Assembly (NCBI GenBank): GCA_050013235.1
Contig: JBEKFQ010000059.1
Span: forward strand, 1-18,017
Length of the DNA stretch: 18,017 nucleotides
Source of the DNA: RH-AL1 sp050013235
Lineage (GTDB): Bacteria; Pseudomonadota; Alphaproteobacteria; Rhizobiales; Beijerinckiaceae
Direction: 5' to 3'
Shown: positions 7,725 to 14,197 of the stretch, in pieces
Layout of the letters: each line of letters opens with the position of its first letter
Position numbering within the stretch: position 1 is the first letter of the stretch
Position numbers and translations under genes: made by a program
Notes under the pieces: generated by a model
What the model was told of the DNA's origin: nothing
Database searches by the model: none
The model's input: only the letters and a program-made list of their open reading frames with translations

Positions 7725-8144
7725 ATGACGGAGCCGCAGCGTGGCACCCGAACTCTAAAACATCCACGGAGCGTTGAAGAGCCAGCTTCCCTTGGAAGCG
7801 TCGCGCGCGGACATCCCTTGTTGCTTGGCGCGATCGCGTGCCTGCTCGTCTCGATGGGCGGCATTACCGCGGCGGCCGTGACGGACGGCGGTATCAGCGT
7901 GTCACAGAAGGGCCGGGAATTCACCCCTGGAACTTTATCGGTCAAACGCGGTCAGACCGTCCAAATCGTCAACGACGATTTGGATCTTCTTCACCACGCC
8001 TACATCGACGCGGAAACGTTCTCATTCGATTCTGGCGACCAGCCGCCCGGCAGCAAAACCAGCATTCTTTTTTCCGTGGCCGGCGACTTCAAGGTTTTAT
8101 GCGGCATTCACCCTAAAATGAAATTGCTCGTCCACGTGGAATAG
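7725..8144 (+). CDS. Exported or membrane-anchored cupredoxin (type 1 copper protein)
   Basis: This 139-residue protein has a cytoplasmic-looking N-terminal 29 residues, one hydrophobic segment at about 30-52 (HPLLLGAIACLLVSMGG) and a plastocyanin/amicyanin-like domain at about 57-139. The type 1 copper ligands are visible: a histidine at 90 or 91 (LLHHAYI), then Cys126, His129 and Met132 in VLCGIHPKM. It should act as a periplasmic one-electron carrier, or possibly as copper storage. The hydrophobic segment lacks an obvious AxA cleavage site, so it may stay as a membrane anchor. GAGGGG eight bases upstream supports the ATG. It is convergent, with a 26-nt gap, to the polytopic membrane protein and lies near a di-haem peroxidase. 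The redox partner is unknown. Confidence 0.88.
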   Translation: MTEPQRGTRTLKHPRSVEEPASLGSVARGHPLLLGAIACLLVSMGGITAAAVTDGGISVSQKGREFTPGTLSVKRGQTVQIVNDDLDLLHHAYIDAETFSFDSGDQPPGSKTSILFSVAGDFKVLCGIHPKMKLLVHVE

Positions 8145-8170
8145 GATCGGCGCCGAAGGTTCGAGCTGTC

Positions 8171-9211
8171 CTAGCTTAGCGGCGTTCCGAAAGCGATGGC
8201 ATGGCCGAGATAATAAAGCGCGACGAAGGCTGCCAGGGCGCCGCCATATTGCAAAGGTATCGCGGCTAACGACCACGTTCTCTGTTTCGCCTTGGTTTGG
8301 TCCGCGAATATTGCAATCAACACCACGATGATGGGCGAATGGCCAATCGCGTCGATTTTGCCAAATTCCACGATGGCACTGATAAATGTCGCGATTAGCA
8401 TCACGGCGGCAATGCGCCGCGCAAGCGGTGTGCAGATCAACGCAAAAGACAAGGTGAATTCGACAACGCCGGCGGCGCGCATGAAAAACGCGGGTTCATA
8501 GCCCATCGATAGGCTGGGATGGCTGATAAACAGCGGATAAGACCACTCCGGATACGCCCATTTTTCGACCGAAGCCCACATCAATGTGATGGCGACACTC
8601 CACCGCAACACATCCAGCGGAGAAAATCCGAATATATCCCGCTTTAACCCGGTGGCGGCGAGATAGGCCGCCATCCCGAGAAAGATGGGATAATCCACCA
8701 TGTGGAAGAGACCATAATGGACCACGCCATCGCCAAACAGAAAGACCAGTCCCGCCGCGGCGAGCGGCAAGGTCTTCGGCGACAAAAGGCACGCTGCCAT
8801 GAATAGTTGCAGAATGGGGATCAGCGGCGAGGTCGTCGTCAATTCCGGCGTGAGAATAATGCCGCCAAGCGACCAGAGCGAAATGAGGAAAAAGCCGAGC
8901 ACCGCGCGAATGAGCGTGTCCGTATTGGACCGCAAGACGCCGGAGATCCGGTCGAACGACCGGATCAAGGCCGCGCCGACAAAGGTGTTTTCGAAAAGGC
9001 AGCCCATCAAAAGAACGGCGATCGCGAACCCGGTCAAGAGCTCGAAATCCTGGCACAGCACATTTTCAAGCCCCGCTGGCTGGCCCGCGATATCGTAAAC
9101 GCAGAACCATTTGACGTGGGCGCTGGCCGGACCCGGATGAAAAAGGAGGATGCCCGCCGCGGCAGCCCCGATGGCCTGATGAACTCGATTCGCGACTCTC
9201 GACATGCTCAT
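8171..9211 (-). CDS. Polytopic membrane protein, DoxX-like C-terminal half, mature N-terminal His
   Basis: This 346-residue protein starts with a classic signal peptide (residues 1-31, ending PASA). The predicted mature protein begins HVKWFCVYDIAGQP, with Cys37 and Cys53 on the periplasmic side. About eight to nine hydrophobic segments follow. The segment around 205-235 (LRWSVAITLMWASVEKWAYPEW) resembles DoxX/MauE-type membrane proteins. I know related proteins beginning with HVKWF from proteobacterial genomes, but no biochemical function. The start is ATG-AGC-ATG; the first ATG has GAGTGGAA just upstream, and the second, two codons later, is possible. Its position between a cupredoxin and a di-haem cytochrome suggests a role in periplasmic redox or copper chemistry; that is inference. 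Confidence 0.82.
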   Translation of the reverse strand: MSMSRVANRVHQAIGAAAAGILLFHPGPASAHVKWFCVYDIAGQPAGLENVLCQDFELLTGFAIAVLLMGCLFENTFVGAALIRSFDRISGVLRSNTDTLIRAVLGFFLISLWSLGGIILTPELTTTSPLIPILQLFMAACLLSPKTLPLAAAGLVFLFGDGVVHYGLFHMVDYPIFLGMAAYLAATGLKRDIFGFSPLDVLRWSVAITLMWASVEKWAYPEWSYPLFISHPSLSMGYEPAFFMRAAGVVEFTLSFALICTPLARRIAAVMLIATFISAIVEFGKIDAIGHSPIIVVLIAIFADQTKAKQRTWSLAAIPLQYGGALAAFVALYYLGHAIAFGTPLS

Positions 9212-9271
9212 TTTCCACTCACCCGGCGATAGCTTTCACCGGCTCCGAGCCCTAAATTTACACATTTTTAA

Positions 9272-9302
9272 TTAATACTAAAGCGTTAATACTAATATTA
9301 GT
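9272..9302. repeat. AT-rich direct repeat TTAATACTAA (x2) plus palindrome
   Basis: The decamer TTAATACTAA occurs at 9272-9281 and again at 9286-9295, a 14-bp period. It is followed at once by the palindrome ACTAATATTAGT (9291-9302), which overlaps the second copy. The position upstream of the minus-strand membrane-protein gene fits a promoter up-element or a binding site for an AT-preferring protein. Confidence 0.6.
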
Positions 9303-9345
9303 TAACGAACTCTTGGTGATTTTAATGATTTATTAACCATAAGCG

Positions 9346-9400
9346 AGATTGTTGCAATAACTCGGCTTTCGGCGGTGGCGTGTTTAGATTGGTGCAATCT
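9346..9400. promoter_or_regulatory. Two related dyads 40 bp apart, candidate operator pair
   Basis: AGATTG-TTG-CAAT (9346-9358) and AGATTG-GTG-CAATCT (9386-9400) share the same inverted-repeat core; the second is a perfect 6-3-6 dyad. Their start-to-start spacing is exactly 40 bp, close to four helical turns, so a dimeric regulator could bind both on one DNA face. They lie about 120-170 nt before the miniprotein start and about 135-190 nt before the membrane-protein start on the other strand. Confidence 0.45.
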
Positions 9401-9517
9401 CTGTTGCGTAGCGTCGCCGGACAAAGTGGGATTTATCGAGTCTCCGAGCCCGGTTTCGACCCAACGATCCGTCACGCAAAACGGAGCCGGCGCGGGTAGT
9501 ACTTAGGATTGCGGATT

Positions 9518-9679
9518 ATGATGATTGTCGTCAGCCTTTTCAGCCTGGGATCCGGTACGGCTCTGGCCTGTGCTCTCGACCGCTTTCCCAAGCAGAGCGC
9601 CATGATTGAATATTGCAGCGGCCTCATGCTGGTGGCTGGACTTGCCCTGATCGGCGGCGCGCTTCCGCTGTTTCGCTAG
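9518..9679 (+). CDS. 53-residue hydrophobic miniprotein
   Basis: The frame begins with two ATGs and runs to TAG. It encodes a short hydrophobic N-terminal segment (MMIVVSLFSLGSGTALACAL), a polar turn with DRFPKQSAMIEY, and a second hydrophobic segment (GLMLVAGLALIGGALP) ending in FR. It looks like a two-helix membrane hairpin. I recall similar short proteins of unknown function in rhizobial genomes, but cannot name a family. The ribosome-binding site is weak (AGGATT, about ten bases upstream). The gene stands alone, facing the 3' end of the di-haem peroxidase gene across a 126-nt gap. If it is not a gene, the alternative is chance; the clean hydrophobic pattern argues for a gene. Confidence 0.6.
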   Translation: MMIVVSLFSLGSGTALACALDRFPKQSAMIEYCSGLMLVAGLALIGGALPLFR

Positions 9680-9805
9680 AGCGCTCCCCTTGGGGAAACC
9701 ACCCATGGATTAAGAAATCGCGCTCTTTATAAGACGTTATGGCATTTCCTCGATCACGGACGTCCGCAACTTTTGTGGGAAATGCTCCCGGCCAAGCGGA
9801 TCGAA

Positions 9806-10861
9806 TCAGCGGATCAAATCATCATCCGGTCTGCTCGTTCCGGAGATCTGATCGTCCGACAGCGCGCGTAAAAAGGCCAGGAGATCGGCCTTTTCGATTG
9901 CGTTCAGCCCAAGAGGCTTGATGACTTCGGCGCGGCTCGGCCGGTCCACTCCCCCCTTGTTGTAAAGCTCGATCACCTCCTCGAGCGTCGCGATCGAACC
10001 ATCGTGCATATAAGGCCCGCGATCGGCATCGTTGCGCAAGGTGGGGGTCTTGAACGCATGTTGCAGTTTGAGCGAGGTGGGAAAAAACCGTCCACGGCCG
10101 GGCTCGTCCTCCTTGGCGACACCGATATCGTGAAACGACCCATCCGTGAACGCCCATCCACTGTGGCATTCCGTGCATTTGGCTTTGCCCGAGAACAATG
10201 CGAAACCGCGTTTGGCGGCCTCCGGCATCGCGGACTCGTCGCCTTCGATCCAACGATCGAAGGGTGCCGTCTTGGAGGCGATGGAGCGCTCGAAGGTCGC
10301 CATGGCCAATTCAATGGTCCGCCGGTCGATAGCCTTGCCGGGAAAAGCACGGGCGAACATTTCGACATAGAAGCGATCGGCCGATAGCCGCGCGAGCAGC
10401 TTTTCTTCGGTCATGCTCATTCCCGCCGGCGATACGATTGGCGCAAACGTGACCGCCTCGATATCTCTAAACTTCCCATCCCACCCGAGCCGGTCGAGCC
10501 AGGCAATATCGAGAAGCGATGGCGAATGAAAAAGCATCGACACGGCCCCGTCCCCTCGCGCGTGCACGAAACCGTCGCTCCAGCCATGATCCGGCTTGTG
10601 ACAGGAGGCACAAGACATGGTCATGGAAGCAGACAAGCGGGTATCGAAAAACAACGCCCGTCCCAATTCGGCTTTCTCCGGCGTGAAAGGATTGGATGAG
10701 GGATAGGGAATCGACGGGGGGCGCCGGTATTCCTCACGCCAGTTTCCACTCTTAGCGGCGTCTCCGGACTCTGCGGGCGCAGGACCGCCGCATGCGAAAA
10801 CCAACAGGCTCGCAAATACAAAAGACCGGAAAAATTTGGCTTTAGGACTAGCATCCCTCAT
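9806..10861 (-). CDS. Periplasmic di-haem cytochrome c peroxidase / MauG-family protein
   Basis: This 351-residue secreted protein has an N-terminal export signal (about 1-30, with VFACGG at 21-26, so a lipoprotein is possible but the lipobox is imperfect). It carries two covalent haem sites: Cys84-x-x-Cys87-His88 and Cys229-x-x-Cys232-His233. Trp94 in the HGWSDG motif is placed like the tryptophan that lies between the haems in bacterial CCP and MauG. The GPYMHDGS motif at 282-289 supplies Met285, a candidate axial ligand as in CCP. Classical CCPs reduce hydrogen peroxide with electrons from cytochrome c or a cupredoxin; MauG relatives instead oxidise a protein substrate. Sequence reading alone does not decide. 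The length is normal. The start has no strong ribosome-binding site. Confidence 0.92.
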   Translation of the reverse strand: MRDASPKAKFFRSFVFASLLVFACGGPAPAESGDAAKSGNWREEYRRPPSIPYPSSNPFTPEKAELGRALFFDTRLSASMTMSCASCHKPDHGWSDGFVHARGDGAVSMLFHSPSLLDIAWLDRLGWDGKFRDIEAVTFAPIVSPAGMSMTEEKLLARLSADRFYVEMFARAFPGKAIDRRTIELAMATFERSIASKTAPFDRWIEGDESAMPEAAKRGFALFSGKAKCTECHSGWAFTDGSFHDIGVAKEDEPGRGRFFPTSLKLQHAFKTPTLRNDADRGPYMHDGSIATLEEVIELYNKGGVDRPSRAEVIKPLGLNAIEKADLLAFLRALSDDQISGTSRPDDDLIR

Positions 10862-11146
10862 GATTGGGAACGTACCGCAAGAAAGTTTATTTTTTTACAA
10901 CGACGCGTTTAGGAGCAAATAAAATATACATTGTAAACGCGGTTCCGAAACCTTCAATTTCGAAAAACAGCGCGATTCCAGCGGGATGCAACTATATATA
11001 AAGGCCCACAAATCCGGGATAATGATACCGTTATAGCTTTTTCCATGGGGATGAACGGTCCCGTCGGCCGGCAGCGATTTTCGGGCAAAACGAAAAGACC
11101 GGGCGCTGTATCCGCGAATCCAAGAGGCTGCGGATCCGCATATTCC
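10862..11146. other. Intergenic region upstream of the di-haem peroxidase gene
   Basis: The part nearest the peroxidase gene (10880-11040) is AT-rich and presumably holds its promoter. No convincing -35/-10 pair stands out. Near 11129-11138 there is a GCGGATCCGC palindrome just past the gpt stop, without the T-run needed for an intrinsic terminator. I see no gene. Confidence 0.5.
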
Positions 11147-11641
11147 TCACGCGTCCTTTTCGCCGGCGATCGGCGTCTGGAAACTCAGGCCGAGATCCCA
11201 GGGGAAATAAATCCATGTATCCTGAGAGACTTCGGTGACGAACGTGTCCACCAGCGGGCGTCCGAGAGGCTTGGCGTAAACCGTCGCAAAATGCGCCTTT
11301 GGCAGAAGATTGCGCATGACCTTGGCGGTCTTTCCGGTATCGACGAGATCGTCCACGACCAGGATGCCAGCCCCGCCATTGTCGCGGAACTCTTCCCGCA
11401 TATCCTTGAGGATTGTGATCTCCCCCTGATTTTGCTCGCCGCGATAACTCGCGATGGAGATCGTTTCGATGACCCGGATCGTCAGTTCGCGCGCGACGAT
11501 CGCCGCGGGAACCAACCCCCCGCGCGTAATCGTGACCATGGCGCGAAAGGGTCCGAGATCGCTCAGGCGCCACGCTAGCGCCCGGCAATCCCGGTGGAAT
11601 TGATCCCAAGAAACCGGAAAGACGCGTGGCGCGGACTCCAT
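11147..11641 (-). CDS. gpt: Xanthine-guanine phosphoribosyltransferase
   Basis: This 164-residue type I phosphoribosyltransferase converts guanine, xanthine or hypoxanthine plus PRPP to the nucleotide (purine salvage, cytoplasm or inner-membrane face). The PRPP-binding loop is clear in ILVVDDLVDTGKTA. The N-terminal segment with MVTITRGGLVPAA matches the family's PPi-loop region, and a WIYFPWD segment near the C-terminus fits Gpt proteins. The ATG at 11641 is chosen because GGGAGG lies seven bases upstream; an in-frame GTG at 11659 would overlap the preceding gene. It follows the molybdopterin-binding-domain gene by 4 nt, so the two form one operon. Confidence 0.94.
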   Translation of the reverse strand: MESAPRVFPVSWDQFHRDCRALAWRLSDLGPFRAMVTITRGGLVPAAIVARELTIRVIETISIASYRGEQNQGEITILKDMREEFRDNGGAGILVVDDLVDTGKTAKVMRNLLPKAHFATVYAKPLGRPLVDTFVTEVSQDTWIYFPWDLGLSFQTPIAGEKDA

Positions 11642-11645
11642 GAAC

Positions 11646-12389
11646 TTACCTCCCGTCACCGCTCAACTTGGCGACCATGGTCCCAACTTGTTCCGTGGCT
11701 TGATCGACCGCAAGCGAGTCCTTGCCACGAACGACGATTTCATTGTGAAACGCCCCGTCCCGGAAGGAGGGGTACGACCCAATGGATAGGCCGGGAAACC
11801 GGAGCGCGATCTCTCCCAAGGACGAGGCATAAGCGCCCTCCGGCAACGTGCCCGCGGCGACACTGCGCGAGATGGTTCTGGCGCCGCTCGTCAATAGCGG
11901 CGTCACGGCATCGAGCATGGCGTTCATCACGGCGGGAACGCCGGCCATGACGATCACATTGCCGATCCAAAAACCCGGCGCCTTGGACACGGAATTTTCA
12001 ACGAGGTCCGCGCCATGCGGAATCCGCGCCATTCGGCGCCGCGCTTCGTTGAGATCTTCGGGTTTGATGCGTTGGAGCAGCAACGCGATGGCGCGCGGAT
12101 CCTCGGAAATGCCCACACCGAAGGCTTTGGCGACGGAATCGGCGGTGATGTCGTCATGAGTCGGGCCAATTCCACCCGTCGTAAAGACATAGGTATAGCG
12201 AGACCGCAAAGCATTGAGCGCGGCAACGATCTCATCCTCATCGTCGGGCACGACGCGGACTTCGCGCAAGTCGATCCCGATTTCCGAGCAGCGGGTGGCA
12301 ATCGAACCGATGTTCTTGTCCTTGGTCCGGCCCGAAAGGATTTCATCGCCGATGACGAGAACGGCCGCGGTGACGAGATTGTGAGTCAT
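11646..12389 (-). CDS. MoCF/CinA N-terminal-type molybdopterin-binding-domain protein
   Basis: This 247-residue cytoplasmic protein has one MoaB/MogA-like fold. Visible motifs are VIGDEILSGRTKDKN near the start and TTGGIGPTHDDIT near residue 70, the usual molybdopterin-binding loop, then a CinA-type middle region with GVPAVMNAMLD. It matches the N-terminal domain of CinA. The C-terminal nicotinamide-mononucleotide amidase domain is absent, and 247 residues is the usual length for these single-domain relatives, so it does not look truncated. Stand-alone members are often annotated as competence/damage-inducible protein A, with uncertain function. GGAGG five bases upstream of the ATG at 12389 supports this start over an earlier in-frame GTG at 12425. 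It leads the operon with gpt. Confidence 0.88.
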   Translation of the reverse strand: MTHNLVTAAVLVIGDEILSGRTKDKNIGSIATRCSEIGIDLREVRVVPDDEDEIVAALNALRSRYTYVFTTGGIGPTHDDITADSVAKAFGVGISEDPRAIALLLQRIKPEDLNEARRRMARIPHGADLVENSVSKAPGFWIGNVIVMAGVPAVMNAMLDAVTPLLTSGARTISRSVAAGTLPEGAYASSLGEIALRFPGLSIGSYPSFRDGAFHNEIVVRGKDSLAVDQATEQVGTMVAKLSGDGR

Positions 12390-12601
12390 TTGGCCTCCAC
12401 GCCGTGGCTCGGCGCGCTGCACCAAGCAGTTTGCAGACCCAGCGGCTGTTTCACGATGGCGTTCGAATCGCGGCGAAACTGCGCCACATGTCCTTAACCC
12501 GCATCTCTTTAACCCGCATCGCGCCGGTTTCCCAAAGCAGAAAATAGGAGCCGCGGGCCGGCATGGACCTATCCGCGCGGATCAAGAAGGAGGAATTATA
12601 G

Positions 12602-12630
12602 TTGTGTGCTATTTAATGATGCGCTATTAA
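12602..12630 (+). promoter_or_regulatory. Sigma70-like promoter for ohr
   Basis: TTGTGT (12602-12607), a 17-base spacer and TATTAA (12625-12630) form a good sigma70-type promoter, which would start transcription near 12637 and give a leader of about 35 nt. Two related 12-mers, TGTGCTATTTAA (12605-12616) and TGCGCTATTAAA (12620-12631), overlap it. They could be an operator for a peroxide-responsive MarR-type repressor such as OhrR, although no ohrR gene is in the window. Confidence 0.55.
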
Positions 12631-12671
12631 AATCTCGTCCCGTGTCCAATTCCGTTGTGAAAGGATCTCAC

Positions 12672-13094
12672 ATGAAAACCCTCTATACCGCTCACGCCAG
12701 TGCGACAGGAGGCCGCGAAGGCCATGGCTCGACCTCCGACGGCAAGATCGATGTGGTGTTGTCGACGCCCCGCGAACTCGGCGGCAATGGCGGCCCCGGC
12801 ACCAATCCGGAGCAACTTTTCGCCACCGGCTATTCCGCTTGTTTTCTCGGCGCGCTCAAATTCGTCGCGGGCCAAGAAAAGATCAAAGTGCCGGAAGACG
12901 CCAAAGTCAGCGCGGCCGTGGGCATTGGCCCACGCGATGACGGCGCGGGCTTCGGCATCACGGTCGAACTGACGATTCACGTGCCCGGCCTGGAACGCAG
13001 GACGGTCGAGGATCTCGTAAAAAGAGCCGATATTGTCTGCCCCTACTCCCATTCGATCCGCGGCAACGTCGATGTGACTCTCACGGTCGCCTAA
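12672..13094 (+). CDS. ohr: Organic hydroperoxide reductase Ohr
   Basis: This 140-residue cytoplasmic thiol peroxidase of the Ohr/OsmC superfamily reduces lipid and organic hydroperoxides, usually with lipoylated proteins as reductant. The catalytic set is intact: peroxidatic Cys57 in GYSACFLGALK, resolving Cys123 in IVCPYSHSIRGNVDV, with Arg15 and Glu48 as the probable activating pair. The length and the C-terminal motif separate Ohr from OsmC. The ATG at 12672 has AAAGGA six to seven bases upstream; a GTG at 12606 in the same frame would lie inside the predicted promoter and was rejected. It is divergent from the molybdopterin-binding gene and runs in the same direction as thyX, 91 nt apart. 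Confidence 0.96.
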   Translation: MKTLYTAHASATGGREGHGSTSDGKIDVVLSTPRELGGNGGPGTNPEQLFATGYSACFLGALKFVAGQEKIKVPEDAKVSAAVGIGPRDDGAGFGITVELTIHVPGLERRTVEDLVKRADIVCPYSHSIRGNVDVTLTVA

Positions 13095-13151
13095 CAGCCC
13101 AGGGATAAACTGCGGCGCGCGCCTTTTCGTTCGCGGCTTTTGCGCCTAAAC

Positions 13152-13181
13152 ATCCGGTTCGATCCCTTTTTCGAGCCGGAT
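13152..13181 (+). promoter_or_regulatory. Hairpin over the thyX ribosome-binding region
   Basis: ATCCGGTTCGA (13152-13162) pairs with TCGAGCCGGAT (13171-13181) over 11 positions, with a single G-U pair, around an 8-nt loop (TCCCTTTT). The right arm ends four bases before the thyX ATG and includes the only purine-rich candidate for a ribosome-binding site. It may control thyX translation, or serve as the end of the ohr transcript, though it has no T-run after it. Confidence 0.6.
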
Positions 13182-13185
13182 TCCC

Positions 13186-14133
13186 ATGACGCTCAGCGAC
13201 GCTCAACAACTCGAAATCGACGAGGCCCGGCAGGCCCATACCTCGACGCTGCGCCCGACGGTGGCTGCGCTCGAAGAAATCCTGTTTCAGCCGATCCCCC
13301 TGCTAGATCACGGCTTTATTCGCGTCATCGATTATATGGGCGACGACAATGCCGTGGTGCAGGCCGCCCGCGTCTCCTACGGACGCGGCACCAAGAAAGT
13401 CAGCGAAGATCGCGGCCTCATTCAATATCTCATGCGCCATTGGCACACGACGCCCTTCGAGATGGCCGAGATCAAGATCCATGTGAAGCTGCCCATCTTC
13501 GTGGCACGACAATGGATCCGGCATCGCACAGCCAGCGTGAACGAATATTCCGCGCGCTATTCCGTGCTCGACCGCGAATTCTATCTTCCCGAGGAGGCCC
13601 AGCTGAAGGCGCAGGCCGTCACCAACCGGCAAGGCCGGGGCGACGGTCTCGAACCGCAAGAGGCGGCCCAAGTTCTCGATCTCCTGCGCGGCGATGCCGA
13701 GCGGACCTATGCCAATTACGTCTGGATGTTGAACGAGGATCAGGACGGCGCCAAGGCCGATCCCGACCGCGATGGGCTGGCGCGCGAACTCGCCCGCATC
13801 AACCTGACCTTGGGCACCTATACCCAATGGTATTGGAAGACCAACCTCCATAATCTCATGCATTTCCTGCGCTTACGCGCTGATCCTCATGCGCAATATG
13901 AAATCCGGGTCTATGCCGAAGCTTTGGTGGACGTGTTCGCGCGGTGGGTGCCTCTGACGCATGAAGCGTTTTTGGAACACCGGCTCGGCGCCGTCACCCT
14001 CTCGGCCAGCGCCGTCAAGGCCGTCCGCCGCCTTCTCGCCGGAGAGGACGCCGCTGCGGCTTCTAGTAGCCTGTCGCCCCGCGAATGGCGCGAGGTGACG
14101 GCGGCTCTGGGGATAGATACCACCACGAAATAA
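13186..14133 (+). CDS. thyX: Flavin-dependent thymidylate synthase
   Basis: This 315-residue cytoplasmic enzyme makes dTMP from dUMP using methylene-tetrahydrofolate and FAD/NADPH, replacing ThyA. The diagnostic ThyX motif RHRTASVNEYSARY is at residues 112-125, with QW just before it. Further conserved parts are HTTPFEMAEIKIHVKLPIFVARQ (about 87-108, quoted in part by its HTTPFE core), VSYGRGTK near 63-70 and the C-terminal-half NLMHFLRLR, with the flavin/dUMP contacts expected there. The length suits the alphaproteobacterial form. The ATG lacks a strong Shine-Dalgarno sequence and sits directly after a hairpin. The last 25 residues are Ala/Ser-rich and probably unstructured. No thyA or dihydrofolate reductase gene is nearby. 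Confidence 0.97.
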   Translation: MTLSDAQQLEIDEARQAHTSTLRPTVAALEEILFQPIPLLDHGFIRVIDYMGDDNAVVQAARVSYGRGTKKVSEDRGLIQYLMRHWHTTPFEMAEIKIHVKLPIFVARQWIRHRTASVNEYSARYSVLDREFYLPEEAQLKAQAVTNRQGRGDGLEPQEAAQVLDLLRGDAERTYANYVWMLNEDQDGAKADPDRDGLARELARINLTLGTYTQWYWKTNLHNLMHFLRLRADPHAQYEIRVYAEALVDVFARWVPLTHEAFLEHRLGAVTLSASAVKAVRRLLAGEDAAAASSSLSPREWREVTAALGIDTTTK

Positions 14134-14147
14134 AGGCGGAAATCTTT

Positions 14148-14163
14148 GGGCGGAAATCCGCCC
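14148..14163. terminator. GC-rich hairpin between convergent genes
   Basis: GGGCGG-AAAT-CCGCCC is a perfect hairpin located 15 nt after the thyX stop and about 35 nt after the stop of the ABC transporter on the other strand. No T-run follows on either strand, so termination would be weak or assisted. The sequence GGCGGAAATC occurs twice (14135 and 14149). Confidence 0.45.
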
Positions 14164-14197
14164 GCTGCATGGGAAGAACCAGCCGCCGTCAGCCCGG

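Larger units (their letters stand above)
9212..9517. other. AT-rich divergent intergenic region
   Basis: This stretch separates the divergent 5' ends of the polytopic membrane protein and the 53-residue miniprotein. Bases 9250-9340 are markedly AT-rich, against a GC-rich background, and contain the 14-bp-period repeat. Bases 9346-9400 contain two related dyads. The remaining 100 bases hold nothing I can identify. Confidence 0.6.

Noticed and set aside
11031..11609. A 192-codon minus-strand frame overlapping gpt
   Set aside because: It is a shifted reading of the gpt coding DNA; the other frame contains the PRPP-binding motif and a ribosome-binding site.
12606..12671. Upstream GTG start for ohr, adding 22 residues
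   Set aside because: The added codons overlap a predicted promoter, and the ATG at 12672 has a good ribosome-binding site and gives the normal Ohr length.
13114..13123. GGCGCGCGCC palindrome after ohr as a terminator
   Set aside because: A ten-base self-complementary run cannot form a hairpin with a usable loop, and only four T follow.
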